From: Bacteroidota bacterium
GTDB taxonomy: Bacteria > Bacteroidota > Bacteroidia > AKYH767-A > OLB10
Reading direction: 5' to 3'
DNA: 59,511 nucleotides
NCBI GenBank assembly: GCA_947447155.1
Contig: CANFIN010000005.1
Span: forward strand, 1-59,511
In this document: positions 35,004 through 44,034 of the stretch, one piece after another
Position numbering within the stretch: the stretch's first letter is position 1
Layout of the letters: every line of letters begins with the position of its first letter
Notes under the pieces: model-generated
Told to the model about the DNA's origin: nothing
The model's database searches: none
What the model saw: only the letters and a program-made list of their open reading frames with translations
Made by a program: the position numbers and the translations under genes

Positions 35004-37464
35004 AACAACTACTTTTTTAAAAACATTCATCACATTAATTTTTCTGCCATGCATTTCATTTGCTCAGCAAACTGTAATCAACGGGAAAGTAACAGATGAA
35101 CTAACGAACGAGGCTATACCTTTTGCAACTATTATTTTTAAAGGCAGCAACTCAGGGACAAATACGGACTTTCAAGGAAACTACCGTCTGACATCAAGTA
35201 CACCAACAGATTCGATCCTTTGCACGTTGATAGGATACAAGCCTGTTGTAATGAAAATCAAAAAGGGAGAAACTCAATCAATAAATATTGTTTTATCAAC
35301 TAACCAAATAGAATTTCAAGAAGTAATAATTCGTCCGGGAGAAAACCCTGCGTTACAAATTATACGAAATATTATTGAACATAAACCTGAAAATGACCCT
35401 TCTAAATTAAGCACTTATCAATTTGAAGTTTATAATAAATTAGAATTCGATATTACTAATATCAATGATAAATTAAAAAATAAAAAAATACTTAAACCAT
35501 TTAATTTTATTTGGGATAATATTGATAGTAGTGAAACAAACAGTAAACCATTCCTGCCCTTTTTTATTTCCGAATCTTTGTCTGATGTTTATTTCAAAAG
35601 CAATCCGAAAGACAAAAGAGAAATTATCAAAGCAAGTAAAATATCAGGATTAGAAAATGCAACTGTAACACAGTTTCTAGGTGATATGTATCAGAAAATA
35701 GATATCTATGAAAACTTTATTGATTTGTTTGGAAAAAGTTTTATTAGTCCTACTTCAAATATTGGAACCCTTTACTACAAATACTATTTGCTTGATAGTA
35801 CTTTCATTGACAGTAAATGGTGTTATAAAATAAAGTTCAGGCCAAGGCGCCCAGAAGATTTAACATTTCTTGGAGAGTTATGGGTGAACGATAGTACTTG
35901 GGCAATTAAAAAAATCGACATGCGTATTTCAGCCAAAGCCAATATCAATTGGGTAGAAGACATGGCCATTGTTCAGGAATATACTTACTTCAATAATCAG
36001 CAATGGATGTTATCGAAAGATAAATTAGTTGTTGACTTTGCTGCAAAAGATGAGGGAACAGGATTTATTGGACGTAAAACAACATCGTATCGTAATTTCC
36101 ATATCAATGAACATCCTATTGATTCCATTTTTAAAGGTGGAGAAAATATAATAGTAAAAGCCGATGCTTCGGCAAAATCAACAGCGTTCTGGGACAATAG
36201 TAGGCATGATAGTTTATCAAATCGTGAATTGCAGATTTATCACATGGTTGATACAATTAAAACACTTCCTGCTTTTCAAACCTATGTTGATTTAATAACT
36301 TTATTTTTTACTGGATACAAAGACATCGGAAAAATTGAACTAGGTCCGTATTACACATTTTATAGTTTTAACAAAATAGAAGGCAACCGATTTAGAATTG
36401 GTGCGAGAACAAGTGATGATTTTAGCACCAAACTACAGTTAGATGGTTATGTTGCTTATGGTTTAAAAGACGAGCGATTTAAATATGGTGGTGGTATCAA
36501 ATATAAAATCAATGATAAACCACGACAGTTTATTGGAGTCAATTATAAAAACGATGTACAACAATTAGGGCAAAGTGATAATGCATTTCAGGAAGACAAT
36601 GTATTGTCATCTCTATTTCGGAGAAACCCTGCCAACAGATTAAATAATATCGAGATTCATAAAGCCTGGTATGAAATAGAATGGGGCCCTGGATTATCAA
36701 ATAGAATTACTTATCAGCATTCAGCATTCAAGCCTCTTGGCGATTTGAACATCAATTACTATTATAATAACGATACTGCGGATATACGAAACAGTTATGA
36801 GACTACTGAATTGAATTTGTATTTCCGTTTTGCCTATAGAGAAAAATTTGTTTCAGGCAAAATAGATCGAGTAAGCTTAGGATCTGATTATCCAATTTTA
36901 CAGGTTAACTATACACAAGGATTAAAAGATGTAGAACATGGATTATTTAACTATCAAAAAATAAATGCGAAAGTTGATGACTTGTTACGACTTGCACCAT
37001 TCGGATATGCCTATTGGGCGTTAACAGCAGGAAGAGTTTGGGGTAAAGTACCATACCCATTATTAGAGATGCATCCAGGAAATGAAACTTATTTTTATGA
37101 TTATGCTTCCTTTAATTTGATGAACTATTTTGAATTTGTAAGCGATTATTATTTAACAGGAACAGCGGTGCAACATTTCGATGGATTCTTCTTTAATAAA
37201 ATACCTTTAATGCGTAAGCTACAATGGCGAGAAATCGCTCAGGTAAAAGCAGTTTGGGGCGGTATCAACCAAAGGAATCTGGATATTTTAGAAAACAAAA
37301 AAGCATTTACCACCCTACGAGCTAAGCCATATGTTGAAGTTGGTGCTGGAGTAGAGAATATCTTTAAAATATTACGGGTTGATTTTATCTGGCGCTTAGC
37401 TTATTTAGAAAATGAAAACATTTCTAATTATGGAATTCGTGCTAGTTTACAATTAACTTTCTAA
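34984..37464 (+). CDS. DUF5686 outer-membrane protein with carboxypeptidase regulatory-like domain
   Basis: This 826-aa protein has a signal peptide (ending CISFA before Gln, about residue 28) and a CarboxypepD_reg-like beta domain at about 30-112 ([19 protein letters not shown]). A long DUF5686 region follows that ends in many amphipathic strands and a terminal aromatic residue (LQLTF), as expected of an outer-membrane barrel. Function is unknown; the plug-plus-barrel layout recalls TonB-type receptors, without a TonB box that I can see. It overlaps the CMD gene by 20 bases and precedes lptB by 10 bases, so it may serve envelope assembly. Confidence 0.85.
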   Translation: MKIKLNRTTTFLKTFITLIFLPCISFAQQTVINGKVTDELTNEAIPFATIIFKGSNSGTNTDFQGNYRLTSSTPTDSILCTLIGYKPVVMKIKKGETQSINIVLSTNQIEFQEVIIRPGENPALQIIRNIIEHKPENDPSKLSTYQFEVYNKLEFDITNINDKLKNKKILKPFNFIWDNIDSSETNSKPFLPFFISESLSDVYFKSNPKDKREIIKASKISGLENATVTQFLGDMYQKIDIYENFIDLFGKSFISPTSNIGTLYYKYYLLDSTFIDSKWCYKIKFRPRRPEDLTFLGELWVNDSTWAIKKIDMRISAKANINWVEDMAIVQEYTYFNNQQWMLSKDKLVVDFAAKDEGTGFIGRKTTSYRNFHINEHPIDSIFKGGENIIVKADASAKSTAFWDNSRHDSLSNRELQIYHMVDTIKTLPAFQTYVDLITLFFTGYKDIGKIELGPYYTFYSFNKIEGNRFRIGARTSDDFSTKLQLDGYVAYGLKDERFKYGGGIKYKINDKPRQFIGVNYKNDVQQLGQSDNAFQEDNVLSSLFRRNPANRLNNIEIHKAWYEIEWGPGLSNRITYQHSAFKPLGDLNINYYYNNDTADIRNSYETTELNLYFRFAYREKFVSGKIDRVSLGSDYPILQVNYTQGLKDVEHGLFNYQKINAKVDDLLRLAPFGYAYWALTAGRVWGKVPYPLLEMHPGNETYFYDYASFNLMNYFEFVSDYYLTGTAVQHFDGFFFNKIPLMRKLQWREIAQVKAVWGGINQRNLDILENKKAFTTLRAKPYVEVGAGVENIFKILRVDFIWRLAYLENENISNYGIRASLQLTF

Positions 37465-37474
37465 TTTTACATTC

Positions 37475-38200
37475 ATGCAAACACTTCGCACCGATAATTT
37501 AATCAAACGCTACAAGGGCAGAACCGTTGTAAATAACGTTTCTATTCAAGTTAGACAAGGTGAAATTGTAGGACTTCTTGGACCAAATGGCGCTGGAAAA
37601 ACAACTACCTTTTACATGACAGTTGGATTAATTAAACCAAATGAGGGAAAAATATTCTTAGAAAATACTGATATAACGCTAGAGCCTATGTATAAAAGAG
37701 CTCAAATGGGTATTGGCTATCTTGCTCAGGAAGCATCTGTTTTTCGAAAATTAAGTGTTGAAGATAATATCAAAGCTGTTTTAGAAATGACCCAGAAAAG
37801 TCAGGAAGAACAAAAAGAAAAGTTAGAAATTTTACTTGAAGAATTTAGCTTACAAAAAATACGGAAAAGTCGCGGTGAAGTTTTATCCGGTGGCGAAAGA
37901 AGAAGAACTGAAATTGCACGAGCTCTAGCAGTGGACCCTAAATTTATTTTGCTTGACGAACCCTTTGCTGGTGTTGACCCAATCGCGGTAGAAGATATTC
38001 AAGGAATAGTTTACAAGTTAAAAGAAAAGAATATCGGCATCTTAATTACCGACCACAACGTACACGAAACATTAACAATTACCGACAGATCTTATTTATT
38101 ATTTGAAGGTAAAATTTTAAAAGAAGGTACAGCGAGAGAGTTAGCAGAAGACGAGACAGTAAGAAGAGTTTATCTCGGACAAAATTTCGAATTGCGTTAA
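37475..38200 (+). CDS. lptB: LPS export ABC transporter ATP-binding protein LptB
   Basis: This 241-aa ATPase has Walker [14 protein letters not shown] near residue 36, the LptB-specific Q-loop region [18 protein letters not shown], signature [15 protein letters not shown], Walker [17 protein letters not shown] and switch DHNV. It drives LptFG to pull lipopolysaccharide from the inner membrane to the Lpt bridge. The same operon starts with kdsD, so one end makes a Kdo precursor and the other exports LPS. It ends 4 bases before the convergent S41 protease gene, with no terminator between. Confidence 0.96.
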   Translation: MQTLRTDNLIKRYKGRTVVNNVSIQVRQGEIVGLLGPNGAGKTTTFYMTVGLIKPNEGKIFLENTDITLEPMYKRAQMGIGYLAQEASVFRKLSVEDNIKAVLEMTQKSQEEQKEKLEILLEEFSLQKIRKSRGEVLSGGERRRTEIARALAVDPKFILLDEPFAGVDPIAVEDIQGIVYKLKEKNIGILITDHNVHETLTITDRSYLLFEGKILKEGTARELAEDETVRRVYLGQNFELR

Positions 38201-38204
38201 GCAA

Positions 38205-39884
38205 TTATTTTTTCTTGCCGATTATTTTATAATCGCCTTCGCCATTTAAAATACTATTGTAAAGCGTTGCATTAGAAATTGTATATAGCGCTTGCAATAA
38301 TACAGGATCGTTTTTCATCATAAAACGGTTCTTCCCACTCTGAAAATAATAACGGCCAACAATTTCCTTTTCAATCAAGGATTTGATTTCTTCTTTTGCG
38401 TTTATCAAATCTGCCTTGCGATCGTGTTTTATTTTATTGCCTAAAAAATCAATTTCTTTATTAGCACTTGCATAATATTTATCATGCTTACTGGTCTCTA
38501 ACAAATCATTAAATGCTAATTCCGTTTGAGTACTGTAATCGAAATTTTTTGCGAGTACGAAATTCACAAAATCATTATAATCTGCATCTGAAAATTTAAA
38601 ATCACCTAATGAATCAATTGCAGTATGCTTAGTTCGGTAATATGAAGCATAATCAAATATCACCATTTTGTGATAAAGACTTTTTGTGATATTACTAGTA
38701 TCCTTTAAGCTAACAAACACATCAGGATAAACAGCGCTACCATCAAATACAGTCCGACCATTTTTAGTTTTAAATGGTTTGATTGATGAATCCGCTACTT
38801 CTTCAAATGCAGAAGTTTCTGAAGAAGTATGCGTATATATTTTTGTTTGCACACAACGGCCACTTGCAGTATAATACTTCGCAACAGTTAATTTCATCTG
38901 GCAGTTAAAAGTAAGCGGGCGTGTTTGCTGCACTAATCCTTTACCATAACTACGCTGACCAACTACAACTCCTCTGTCAACATCCTGAAAATTTCCGGCG
39001 GTGATCTCGCTTGCCGATGCAGAGTTTTTATCGACTAACACTGCAATGCGCAATTCAGGTGCAATAGGATCAGCTTCTGCTTTATATACATTGTTAGAAC
39101 CTGTTATACGTCCTTTTTGTGTTACCAGCAACTGCCCTTTCTGAATAAACAAATTCAATATTCTAACAGACTCTTCGAGTAAGCCACCACCATTTCCTCG
39201 CAAATCAAAAACAAGTTGAGTCATCTTTGGATTCTTTTGAAGATCCACTAAGGCTTCGCGAGTTTCGCTATAACAATCCTGTAAGAATTTATCGAGTTTA
39301 ATATAGCCCGTAGAATCATTTATCATTCCGTAGTAAGAAATATTTTTTACTTTTATTTCTTCACGCGTAATTGTTTTCTCAATTGTCTTCGACTCACCTG
39401 TTCGTCCGAGTAATAAAGTAATAGAAGTACCGCTCTGTCCTTTCATCAGACCATCAATTTCATCACCAGAAAGTCCTTTTAACGATTTACCATTAGCTGA
39501 AAGAATAACATCACCTGCACGCACATCCGCTTTTTGCGCTGCATAACCTTCATAAACATCATACACAAAAACACTATCCCCTATACGCAAAGAAGAAATT
39601 CCTATTCCACCATAATCGGCACTGACATGCTCAATTTTATAATCCTCTATTTCTGACTCAGTATAAAAATTCGTGTAAGGATCCAATGTGCGTAACATAG
39701 CATCAACACCCGTTTTAAAAAGCTTCCCTGGATTGATATCATCCACATAATAGGTGTTTACTTCACGGTAAACACTTGCAAAAATTTCCAGTTGTTTACT
39801 TACCTGAAAGTAGTCGGCGGTAAAGCTCCATAAAACAAAAGCTATTGGCAGTATGATAAGGGTATAGACTATTTTTCTTCTCAC
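38205..39884 (-). CDS. S41-family carboxyl-terminal processing protease (CtpA/Prc-like)
   Basis: This 559-aa protein has a single N-terminal membrane helix or uncleaved signal (about 5-25). A PDZ domain follows (about 85-175; YGGIGISSLRIGDSVFVYDV). The S41 core has VFDLRGNGGGLLEESV and the catalytic pair: Ser in NSASASEITAGNFQD and Lys in SYGKGLVQQTRPL. The C-terminal 180 residues form a helical region seen in Bacteroidota homologues. It should trim or degrade periplasmic proteins. It is convergent with lptB. Confidence 0.93.
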   Translation of the reverse strand: MRRKIVYTLIILPIAFVLWSFTADYFQVSKQLEIFASVYREVNTYYVDDINPGKLFKTGVDAMLRTLDPYTNFYTESEIEDYKIEHVSADYGGIGISSLRIGDSVFVYDVYEGYAAQKADVRAGDVILSANGKSLKGLSGDEIDGLMKGQSGTSITLLLGRTGESKTIEKTITREEIKVKNISYYGMINDSTGYIKLDKFLQDCYSETREALVDLQKNPKMTQLVFDLRGNGGGLLEESVRILNLFIQKGQLLVTQKGRITGSNNVYKAEADPIAPELRIAVLVDKNSASASEITAGNFQDVDRGVVVGQRSYGKGLVQQTRPLTFNCQMKLTVAKYYTASGRCVQTKIYTHTSSETSAFEEVADSSIKPFKTKNGRTVFDGSAVYPDVFVSLKDTSNITKSLYHKMVIFDYASYYRTKHTAIDSLGDFKFSDADYNDFVNFVLAKNFDYSTQTELAFNDLLETSKHDKYYASANKEIDFLGNKIKHDRKADLINAKEEIKSLIEKEIVGRYYFQSGKNRFMMKNDPVLLQALYTISNATLYNSILNGEGDYKIIGKKK

Positions 39885-39978
39885 GTTAAACAGAATCTTT
39901 TATTAGTAATTCAAAGATAATTTTCTTTACATAACGAGATTAAACTGATAAAATTATTAATCAACATTTATAAAAAAC

Positions 39979-40009
39979 AAAAGCCACCTTAAAAACAAGA
40001 GTGGCTTTT
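39979..40009 (-). terminator. Terminator of the ECF sigma factor gene
   Basis: AAAAGCCAC (39979-39987) pairs with GTGGCTTTT (40001-40009). On the minus strand it is followed by a T-rich run, 22 bases after the sigma gene's stop codon. Confidence 0.75.
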
Positions 40010-40030
40010 AACTAAAACTAACCAATAAAT

Positions 40031-40558
40031 CTAATCCAAAACAAAACTGTGTTTTGTGCCATAATCTTTTAATCGCTCCATTAAACGCTGACGAGCTACA
40101 TGAATTCTAATTTTTACCGTTCCTAGTGGAACATCTAAATGCTCTGCTATTTCTTCATATTTATAACCTTCGAAGCTCATCAAAAAAGGTGTTTTTAAAT
40201 TATCCGCTAACTCACCTATTGCGGTATTCAACTCTTTCATAACAAGGTTTCTTTCTCCTTCGTTTTTTGCGGTAAAGCTTGCTTGATTTATATAAAACTG
40301 CCCTTCTGTATCATCGGTAAAGATGTTTCCCTTTACCATTCTTCTATAGTTATTGATGAAGATGTTTTTCATGATGGTGTACAACCATCCTTTAAGGTTT
40401 GTTCCCTCTTCAAACTTATCTTTATTCTTGAAAGCCTTTAACATTGTCTCTTGAACCAGGTCATTAGCATCTTCATGATCTTGCGTCAATTTTAAGGCGT
40501 AGCCTCTTAACGGACTATAATGAAGATTTACTTTATGGGAAAATTCAAAGTTTGTCAT
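40031..40558 (-). CDS. ECF-type RNA polymerase sigma factor
   Basis: This 175-aa sigma factor has region 2 at about residues 10-75 (DANDLVQETMLKAFKNKDKF, NLKGWLYTIMKNIFINNYRR) and region 4 at about 110-165 (YKYEEIAEHLDVPLGTVKIR). No anti-sigma gene is adjacent. Close relatives in Bacteroidota often lie beside carotenoid genes and a MerR-type regulator; this is from memory. Here the MerR/CarH-like gene is 1 kb away, beyond folE. Its promoter (TTTG-N20-TATATTTG, complement 40587-40618) is overlapped by one operator-like inverted repeat (40558-40589) and followed by another (40623-40654), so it is likely repressed or switched by that regulator. Confidence 0.92.
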   Translation of the reverse strand: MTNFEFSHKVNLHYSPLRGYALKLTQDHEDANDLVQETMLKAFKNKDKFEEGTNLKGWLYTIMKNIFINNYRRMVKGNIFTDDTEGQFYINQASFTAKNEGERNLVMKELNTAIGELADNLKTPFLMSFEGYKYEEIAEHLDVPLGTVKIRIHVARQRLMERLKDYGTKHSFVLD

Positions 40559-40589
40559 TGTTTAAATGTTTTGATTAAAAGTTGAACAA
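40558..40589. promoter_or_regulatory. Operator-like inverted repeat 1 (TTGTTTAA-N16-TTGAACAA)
   Basis: Half-sites are at 40558-40565 and 40582-40589; the second differs by one base from the TTAAACAA seen in the other two copies. The spacer is exactly 16 bases. It covers the space between the -7 box and the ATG of the sigma gene and overlaps both. Confidence 0.65.
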
Positions 40590-40618
40590 ATATAGGATGA
40601 CATGCTTCAACATACAAA
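40587..40618 (-). promoter_or_regulatory. Promoter of the ECF sigma factor gene
   Basis: On the minus strand, TTTG (complement 40615-40618), 20 bases, TATATTTG (complement 40587-40594). This fits the housekeeping Bacteroidota consensus. The leader would be about 20 bases. Confidence 0.65.
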
Positions 40619-40622
40619 AGTT

Positions 40623-40654
40623 TTGTTTAATTTTTTTGTCATATTTTTAAACAA
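40623..40654. promoter_or_regulatory. Operator-like inverted repeat 2 (TTGTTTAA-N16-TTAAACAA)
   Basis: Perfect 8-base arms at 40623-40630 and 40647-40654, with a 16-base spacer. It lies just upstream of the -33 box of the sigma gene. Confidence 0.75.
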
Positions 40655-40756
40655 GATTAAAATACTGATTTTTAGCTAGGTAGCCTTCTATCTACTTACT
40701 TAAGAATAGCTTTAATGACAATTTGGGGTCATATCCTCCTACTGAGTAAGCCTTTT

Positions 40757-40788
40757 TTGTTTAATTATCAGTCCCCTTTTTTAAACAA
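40757..40788. promoter_or_regulatory. Operator-like inverted repeat 3 (TTGTTTAA-N16-TTAAACAA)
   Basis: Perfect 8-base arms at 40757-40764 and 40781-40788, again with a 16-base spacer and a T-rich flank on the left of each arm. It ends 36 bases before the folE ATG. No TAnnTTTG box is seen for folE, so folE may depend on another sigma factor or on an activator bound here. Confidence 0.75.
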
Positions 40789-40824
40789 TATGCAAAACAG
40801 CTTGTTATAACCTAAAATCATTAT

Positions 40825-41511
40825 ATGAGCGCATACCCCTTAAAAGTATCCAATATAAATCACGATGATTTATTGGTAGACGATATTATCCATCAATTCA
40901 ATGGAATAGCCAAAACACCATTACACAAGAATGCTTTTGAATTGAGTCCGGAACAAAAAATTGAAAAAATTGCAGCACACTTTAGCGAGATACTTCATAC
41001 ATTAGGCATGGACCTTACAGATGAAAGCATCAAAGACACGCCATTGCGCGTAGCCAAAATGTATGTAAACGAGACTTTCAAAGGGTTAATTCCAGATAAT
41101 GAGCCCTCAATAACCCAGTTTGCCAACGACTATCGCTATTCGCAAATGTTAGTTGAAAAGAGCATTACCGTTTTTTCTACGTGTGAGCATCACCTTGTTC
41201 CCATTCATGGTAAAGCACATGTTGCTTATTTTTCTTCAGGCAAAGTAATAGGACTATCAAAATTAAATCGACTAGTTGATTATTATTCTCGTCGCCCGCA
41301 GGTGCAAGAGCGGTTGACTATACAAATAGCTGACGCACTAAAAAGAGCATTAAACTCAAATGATGTTGCGGTTGTCATAGATGCGCATCATATGTGCGTA
41401 GCATCGCGAGGCATCAGAGACGTTAATAGCTCAACGGTTACTGCAGAATATTCTGGTAAGTTTTTAAATCCAGAAACAAGAAAAGAGTTTTTAGAATTTA
41501 TCCGCGGTTAA
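40825..41511 (+). CDS. folE: GTP cyclohydrolase I
   Basis: This 228-aa enzyme turns GTP into 7,8-dihydroneopterin triphosphate, the first step to tetrahydrofolate and pterins. Zinc and active-site residues are visible: Cys and His in FSTCEHHLVPIHGKAHVAY near residue 116, and the Cys and His in VIDAHHMCVASRGIRD near 190. Length matches the family, with a somewhat extended N-terminus. Class I photolyases often carry a methenyltetrahydrofolate antenna, and a photolyase gene lies at 44918-46231. Its TAA stop overlaps the stop of the convergent MerR gene (TTAA at 41508-41511). Confidence 0.96.
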   Translation: MSAYPLKVSNINHDDLLVDDIIHQFNGIAKTPLHKNAFELSPEQKIEKIAAHFSEILHTLGMDLTDESIKDTPLRVAKMYVNETFKGLIPDNEPSITQFANDYRYSQMLVEKSITVFSTCEHHLVPIHGKAHVAYFSSGKVIGLSKLNRLVDYYSRRPQVQERLTIQIADALKRALNSNDVAVVIDAHHMCVASRGIRDVNSSTVTAEYSGKFLNPETRKEFLEFIRG

Positions 41512-42395
41512 GCGTTTAACACATTTAATAAAGAAGAAAGGTCTTGCATAGAAGTTAAGACCTTCACATTCGAAGGCAATTGAATATTAGCCTGCATCAT
41601 CTGAAATCCGCTTAAAAGAATTTTTGTATTCGGAAAATCGTTGGATAATTTCTTTGTTATAAAGAGTGGCGTTTGCGTTGGATGTGGTGCTGTCAAAACA
41701 GTCAAAATATAATCCGCTTTATATAATTGCATTACCGGACCTAAATCGTCAATTGGTAAATTAGGGCCAAGATAATTCGTATGATGGCCTTTTGAACGTA
41801 TCAGATAATTCGCGAACAACAATCCGATTTCATGTGGTTCGAATCCTGGAAGAAACAGCAAGAATTTTTTTCCACCTGATTTAAGATGTTTAGGCTGAGC
41901 ATCGGCCGCAACAAATAATTTCTGACGGATTAAATTCGTGATAAAATGCTCGTAAGCAGGGTTTATACTACCTGTTTGCCACAACATTCCCACTCTGCCA
42001 AAGAAAGGAAAAACTAAATCTAAAAAAGTATTTTCAAATCCATTTTTTAATGTGTACGCTGAAAGAATCTGTTCAAAAACTACTTCATCAAAATTAAACA
42101 TCGCAACAGTTAACGACTCAATCTGAACCACATGATCTCCTGATAACTGAGAAATATCCTGAACTATAGAAGATCTTTCATTATCACTCATACTAGTGAT
42201 TTTCGAAATCTTATAGCCATTTCGGTTAAGCGCCGAAACACTCAACAACAATTTAATATCCTCATCGTCGTAAAAACGAATATTCGTCGATGTGCGCTTG
42301 GGCTGTGGAATACCATACCGCTGCTCCCAAATACGCAGTGTATGGGATTTTATACCCGTTAAAACCTCTACATCTTTTATCGAAAACTGGTTCAT
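41508..42395 (-). CDS. MerR-family regulator with B12-binding domain, CarH/LitR-like photoreceptor
   Basis: This 295-aa protein has a MerR DNA-binding head (about 1-72; IKDVEVLTGIKSHTLRIWEQRYGIPQP is split over the helix-turn-helix). A helical B12-cap domain follows (about 85-165), then a cobalamin-binding Rossmann fold (about 176-295). The CarH signatures are intact: W139-x9-E149-H150 in the cap, and E186-x-H188-x2-G191, in which His188 would be the lower cobalt ligand. In CarH and LitR, adenosylcobalamin bound in the dark makes a DNA-binding tetramer that falls apart in light. The residue after W139 is Gln; in Thermus CarH it is His132, the second ligand in the light state. Likely targets are the three inverted repeats upstream of the sigma factor and folE. 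Confidence 0.9.
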   Translation of the reverse strand: MNQFSIKDVEVLTGIKSHTLRIWEQRYGIPQPKRTSTNIRFYDDEDIKLLLSVSALNRNGYKISKITSMSDNERSSIVQDISQLSGDHVVQIESLTVAMFNFDEVVFEQILSAYTLKNGFENTFLDLVFPFFGRVGMLWQTGSINPAYEHFITNLIRQKLFVAADAQPKHLKSGGKKFLLFLPGFEPHEIGLLFANYLIRSKGHHTNYLGPNLPIDDLGPVMQLYKADYILTVLTAPHPTQTPLFITKKLSNDFPNTKILLSGFQMMQANIQLPSNVKVLTSMQDLSSLLNVLNA

Positions 42396-42443
42396 GATTT
42401 TAATTATTCCAACTCAATTACTGTTGTCTACTTCAATAACAAC

Positions 42444-42782
42444 CTATTTGGAATAAAGTTTTCGTAATATAACTTTTATTAACTCACGTTTTACAACCAG
42501 AGCAGTTAAAGCAGGTATATCTGAACAAGGTCCTCTTTCAGGGTAATGATGTTCTGGGATATCTATCTGATAAAGTAGTGATGCGAGCCTTGAGTTCTCT
42601 TCTTTACACCATTGTTTTAAATACGGCTCGATGTGCATTTGCAAATGTATTATCCCGGTGAGCTGCATAACATCAAATTCAACTTGAAAACCCATGCGTT
42701 CACAATCTCTGATAAATTGCTGCGCAGTCAGTCGAATAAATTCGAGATCATTTCTATATTTATCAAGTTGTTGCTCATCCAT
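42444..42782 (-). CDS. Uncharacterised helical protein upstream of the CarH-like regulator
   Basis: This 112-aa soluble protein looks nearly all helical. Visible features are LTAQQFIRDCERMGFQVEFDVMQLTGIIHLQMH near residues 18-52 (two amphipathic segments), WCKEENSRL, and a basic C-terminal helix VVKRELIKVILRKLY. I do not recognise a family. It lies 48 bases upstream of the regulator on the same strand, so the two may be cotranscribed. Its ATG and that of the divergent barrel gene form the palindrome CAT-AATT-ATG. TATTTTTG at complement 42795-42802, inside the barrel gene, may be its promoter. Confidence 0.7.
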   Translation of the reverse strand: MDEQQLDKYRNDLEFIRLTAQQFIRDCERMGFQVEFDVMQLTGIIHLQMHIEPYLKQWCKEENSRLASLLYQIDIPEHHYPERGPCSDIPALTALVVKRELIKVILRKLYSK

Positions 42783-42786
42783 AATT

Positions 42787-43788
42787 ATGCATTACAAAAA
42801 TAATTTTATTCCTTCACTATCATTTAGCTTTTTGCTATTTATAATGCAAACATTTATCAGCTCTTCTACAAATGCACAAGGATATTATAGACCGCATCCG
42901 TTTTTATCTCCAATGTGGCAAATTGAAGGTGAATATATACCAGCATCGCAAATAAAAGATTCTACAGTATCTAATGGCTATACCGGCGCTAACTTCGCTT
43001 TACGAGTTCCTGTTTGGAAGAAGAAAGACTGGCTTGATGCAAGCGGAGGGAAACCTTTCATCGCAATTCTAACACACTACGGATTAAGTGCACGCAGATC
43101 ACAAATTGATTTCTTTCAACCAAATCAGAACTTTACAGTATCTAAGTTTGGCGTTTCAGGCGTAATGGCAAAAGGACTACGAAATTTATATTTGATGCAA
43201 GGATTTGTGAGTATGCCTACCTCCGATTTTTCATTTCAACTAAATCACATGCGTTACCATGCAACTGGATTATGGCGACACTTATACCAAAATAATAAAT
43301 GGTGGCACACATTGGGAATTACATACTCTCCAATTTTTGGTAAAGACTATATTTTGCCCATCGCTGGTGCGGGTGTTCAACTTTCCAATGAGAATCAATT
43401 GCAATTTACATTTCCGTTTAATATGACATATACGCATATGTTCACTCGAAAATTCAGCTTAAGCTTGAAATTAAATAATTCTGGAGGGTATAACTTTTTT
43501 ACTTCGGATAGCATCAATAATAACGAATGGAGTATCTATCGCTTTAACTATAAACGTGGAAGTGTTTTAATCAGATACTATACAGATCGATTTGTAGTTT
43601 TTACTTTAGAAGGAGGTGCTACTAGTTGGGCCAATTTAGAAATAAATGATATCACATATCAACAACATCCATCATTTTATGTAAAAATGGGTTTTCAAAT
43701 TCGATTTGGTAAACGACCACCAGCGGCTCCGATATTGAATTTTGATCCAGGCGAATCAGGTTTCGACCCGAATTACATTGTTGAATAA
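42787..43788 (+). CDS. Predicted outer-membrane beta-barrel protein
   Basis: This 333-aa protein has a signal peptide of about 31 residues (hydrophobic SLSFSFLLFIMQTF, ending SSTNA before Gln). The mature part has alternating strands such as GANFALRVPV, ATGLWRHLYQNNKWWHTLGITYSP, FSLSLKLNNSGGYNFFT and FYVKMGFQIRFG, as in porin-like barrels of the DUF6268 kind. A Pro-rich polar tail follows the last strand. The start at 42787 is chosen because the in-frame ATG at 42694 lies within the divergent gene and would put a long non-hydrophobic stretch before the signal. Role unknown. It may share regulation with the light-related genes around it. Confidence 0.75.
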   Translation: MHYKNNFIPSLSFSFLLFIMQTFISSSTNAQGYYRPHPFLSPMWQIEGEYIPASQIKDSTVSNGYTGANFALRVPVWKKKDWLDASGGKPFIAILTHYGLSARRSQIDFFQPNQNFTVSKFGVSGVMAKGLRNLYLMQGFVSMPTSDFSFQLNHMRYHATGLWRHLYQNNKWWHTLGITYSPIFGKDYILPIAGAGVQLSNENQLQFTFPFNMTYTHMFTRKFSLSLKLNNSGGYNFFTSDSINNNEWSIYRFNYKRGSVLIRYYTDRFVVFTLEGGATSWANLEINDITYQQHPSFYVKMGFQIRFGKRPPAAPILNFDPGESGFDPNYIVE

Positions 43789-44034
43789 ACTATTTAGGAT
43801 AGAGGTTGTTTTGATTTGATTATTTGATTTCGCCTAGAAATATTGGGATACTTTAGAAATTAAAATCACAAAAAACAATAAAACAGGGGACCTCCTAGGC
43901 CCCTCCCACTATAAATTTAATAGTTAAAAAAATACAAGCCAACTATATTTAAATCTTAAACGTTTGTTGTCGGATATTCAAATCTAAAATCTAAGAATGA
44001 ACGACTTAATTTCTTAACAAATCACAATATATTG
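43789..44034. other. 246-base intergenic region before the epimerase gene
   Basis: No gene is seen. A short GC-rich hairpin (AGGGG 43885-43889, CCCCT 43900-43904) is the only structured element; it lacks a T-run. TTAAACG (43956-43962) and a nearby TTTGTT resemble the operator half-site of the sigma/folE region but without the 16-base spacing. Confidence 0.5.

Noticed and set aside
40715-40732. ATGAC-N8-GTCAT inverted repeat upstream of folE as a further operator
   Set aside because: Short arms, a single copy and no relation to the three repeated operators. It could be chance.
42694-42786. N-terminal extension of the barrel protein
   Set aside because: The extension lies antisense within the 112-aa gene and would precede a good signal peptide with non-hydrophobic sequence.
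43885-43904. AGGGG/CCCCT hairpin as a terminator of the barrel gene
   Set aside because: Only a 5-bp stem, a 10-base loop and no following T-run.
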